Origin: an uncultured Oscillospiraceae bacterium
Lineage (GTDB): Bacteria; Bacillota; Clostridia; Oscillospirales; Acutalibacteraceae
Reading direction: 5' to 3'
DNA: 23,703 nt
Assembly (NCBI GenBank): GCA_900543305.1
Contig: UQQZ01000040.1
Coordinates: 1 to 23,703 of the forward strand
Shown here: positions 23,464 to 23,703 of the stretch, in pieces
Numbering within the stretch: the first letter of the stretch is position 1
Layout of the letters: each line of letters begins with the position of its first letter
Position numbers and translations under genes: made by a program
The notes under the pieces: generated by a model
What the model saw: only the letters and a program-made list of their open reading frames with translations
Database searches by the model: none
What the model was told of the DNA's origin: nothing

Positions 23464-23703
23464 GTGTGATACGTATTTATATGGCTTGGACCGCTAGAAG
23501 GGGAGCCTCAAACTGTGAGGAACAGCTAGCCTGATGAGAAATGTCGCTATACCAAGTTGTAAAGAGCCTTTAGATACGCTAAAAATCAGCCTGCGAACTC
23601 TTTGAGCTAGACGAGAAAGATGAAAGAATATCCTATCATTTCATATCGTTGTCCCCTTTTTGGAGAGTCCGGCTTTCTATCCGCACTCCCTATACAAATA
23701 CCA
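23464..23703 (+). ncRNA. Possible 5' part of a group II intron, cut by window edge
   Basis: The stretch begins GTGTG, which fits the group II intron 5' consensus GUGYG. It has compact nested helices: GCTAG (23493-23497) pairs with CTAGC (23526-23530), enclosing CCTCA/TGAGG (23506-23510 and 23516-23520). It is purine-rich in unpaired-looking parts (AGGGGAG, GATGAGAAA, GACGAGAAAGATGAAAG) and has no ORF. A maturase gene and domain V would lie beyond the window, so this cannot be confirmed here. Another structured RNA is possible. Confidence 0.35.

Noticed and set aside
23528..23545. Hammerhead-like core, CTGATGAG followed by GAAA
   Set aside because: The two conserved boxes overlap directly with no room for stem II, and no matching stem III with a cleavage site is present.

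Overview
The window looks like accessory DNA of a Gram-positive, low-to-mid-GC bacterium, most likely a gut Clostridium-relative (Oscillospiraceae/Lachnospiraceae type). This rests on strong AAGGAGG-type ribosome binding sites at most genes, TTG/GTG starts, Rho-independent terminators, a MobA/MobL relaxase paired with a VirD4/TraG coupling ATPase, and a plasmid-like DUF932/YqaJ/BRCT gene set. No rRNA, tRNA or core housekeeping gene was seen, so this reads as part of an integrative conjugative or mobilizable element, or a plasmid, carrying defence cargo.

Layout. (1) 1-3143, minus strand: a transfer module in the order traG-like coupling protein, MobA/MobL relaxase, and an unknown protein cut by the window edge. 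(2) 3144-5190: gene-poor DNA with one orphan minus-strand gene (3884-4648) and its terminator, a 21-bp-spaced direct repeat, a 121-bp MITE-like inverted-repeat unit and a small ORF. (3) 5192-6663: a complete IS1182-family insertion sequence with 16-bp terminal inverted repeats and a TAAC target duplication. (4) 6738-10463, plus strand: a closely spaced plasmid-type gene set comprising a 37-residue membrane peptide, a DUF932 protein, a Cys-rich small protein, a sigma-region-2-like small protein, a frameshifted YqaJ exonuclease, a Cys-motif protein and a BRCT-domain protein. (5) 10599-11141: a small serine recombinase closed by a strong terminator.

(6) 11269-23124: a defence-like block. A minus-strand XRE regulator is divergent from a SLOG-fold-like protein, with three GGATATATC operator-like repeats between them. 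A consensus promoter then drives a type I restriction-modification operon, hsdM-hsdS-(DUF2971 gene)-hsdR. About 450 bp further on lies a 1159-residue protein with an N-terminal PD-(D/E)xK-type nuclease signature and a roughly 1000-residue helical tail with no visible P-loop. (7) 23125-23703: AT-rich DNA without a convincing gene. It ends in a structured stretch starting GTGTG that may be the 5' part of a group II intron.

How the genes may fit together. The transfer genes move the element. The DUF932/YqaJ/BRCT genes are typical plasmid or element maintenance and recombination functions, although the YqaJ gene appears broken. The right half is cargo that probably protects the host or element. 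HsdM/S/R modify and cleave unmodified DNA; the DUF2971 protein is translationally linked to them. The large nuclease-like protein is the best candidate for an undescribed single-gene defence system.
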